A DNA stretch of 64,000 bases from Flavobacterium fontis. GTDB taxonomy: Bacteria; Bacteroidota; Bacteroidia; Flavobacteriales; Flavobacteriaceae. The position numbers were made by a program, and so were the translations under genes. How positions within the stretch are numbered: position 1 is the stretch's first letter; each line of letters opens with the position of its first letter. The DNA lies in NCBI RefSeq assembly GCF_900129405.1, contig NZ_FQVQ01000006.1, forward strand, positions 1 through 64,000, read 5' to 3'. Positions 63,731-64,000 of this stretch are shown one piece after another. Below the pieces are notes generated by a model. That model was not told the origin of the DNA and searched no databases. It saw only the letters and a program-made list of their open reading frames with translations.

Positions 63731-64000
63731 TTACTGATTGAAATCCATATAAACCTCGAGTAACTGATCTATTAATTTTCTGATTATTGGAGTAGCTAAA
63801 TGAGTTTCTTTGGATTCCACATAACCTTTTCGATTAAAATCTTTGACACCCACCATCATTTTATCACCTTTCATACCAACATTAACAAATTCAATCTTAT
63901 CGTCAAGTTTTTTTGTATGACCGGCCTCTCTCACTGATGCGTACAATTTGATGAATGGGAAACGAGCTTTTTTCTTTACAACTTTAACTTTTTTCTTGCC
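63731..64000 (-). CDS. Hypothetical protein, 5' end beyond the window
   Basis: This frame stays open to the window edge, giving at least 89 residues. The visible N-terminal portion is very Lys-rich (GKKKVKVVKKKARFPF), followed by IKLYASVREAGHTKKLDDKI, VGMKGDKMMVGVKDFN and a helical C-terminus LIDQLLEVYMDF. The basic stretch suggests nucleic-acid binding or a linker from a larger protein. I do not recognise a family. It is AT-rich and lies next to dispersed repeats, like the 826-5655 accessory genes. Confidence 0.65.
   Translation of the reverse strand, partial: GKKKVKVVKKKARFPFIKLYASVREAGHTKKLDDKIEFVNVGMKGDKMMVGVKDFNRKGYVESKETHLATPIIRKLIDQLLEVYMDFNQ

Overview
The window comes from a chromosome of the class Flavobacteriia, most likely a Flavobacterium-like species. 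The evidence is mutually consistent: many genes are preceded by the Bacteroidetes -7 box TAnnTTTG, secreted proteins carry type IX secretion (T9SS) sorting tails, and the gene set includes BshC, PduO-type adenosyltransferase, DUF4295 next to rpmB-rpmG-ftsY, RimO, TypA and a long SecA without the C-terminal zinc finger. Base composition is about 40% G+C in core genes and lower in the accessory block.

Layout. Positions 1-204 hold a tandem array of ten 22-bp units, each a small palindrome, directly upstream of a small helix-turn-helix/coiled-coil gene (270-635). Positions 660-5900 form an accessory block of AT-rich minus-strand genes separated by dispersed, structured repeats. It holds an orphan coiled-coil protein, a membrane protein resembling putative phage abortive-infection proteins, a two-gene module (soluble 319-aa protein plus a four-helix membrane protein) with the architecture of RexAB or Kiwa, and a small secreted protein. 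The gene borders look like gene-cassette junctions. From 5922 on the content is mostly core: pepT, secA, DUF2795, cobalamin adenosyltransferase, M16 peptidase, a LolD-like ATPase, a methyltransferase and an ABC-F protein on the minus strand; then a glycosyltransferase and a 2-oxoacid dehydrogenase E2 on the plus strand. Two small secreted unknowns follow.

22425-29370 holds an exonuclease/FAH/Hpt/cinA run, the rpmB-rpmG-DUF4295-ftsY cluster and assorted lipoproteins. 29541-33039 holds ndk, an orphan T9SS protein with three SusE/F-like repeats and bshC. 33039-41918 is a plus-strand stretch: a B12-binding radical SAM protein, a five-gene exported redox operon (DOMON-type T9SS protein, OB-fold protein, DUF5777 barrel, c-type cytochrome, YceI) and a three-gene biotin-dependent acyl-CoA carboxylase. 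The carboxylase and the adenosyltransferase together fit propionyl-CoA/methylmalonyl-CoA metabolism.

42024-56317 contains a TPR protein, a two-component system divergent from a DUF1573 gene, a Spy-like protein, rimO, a FadL-type porin, an extremely Gly/Trp-rich lipoprotein, proS, two identical tRNA-Glu genes, rpsT, a PAS histidine kinase with its receiver, and typA. 56398-61497 is a giant T9SS type B surface protein. It is followed by an ABC exporter pair and then a second repeat-rich accessory edge (63312-64000) with a truncated hypothetical gene.

The most noteworthy items are the 22-bp palindrome array with its adjacent DNA-binding-protein gene, the cassette-like borders of the accessory block and the RexAB/Kiwa-like pair inside it, and the exported redox operon. 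No transposase, integrase, CRISPR array or rRNA gene was seen.
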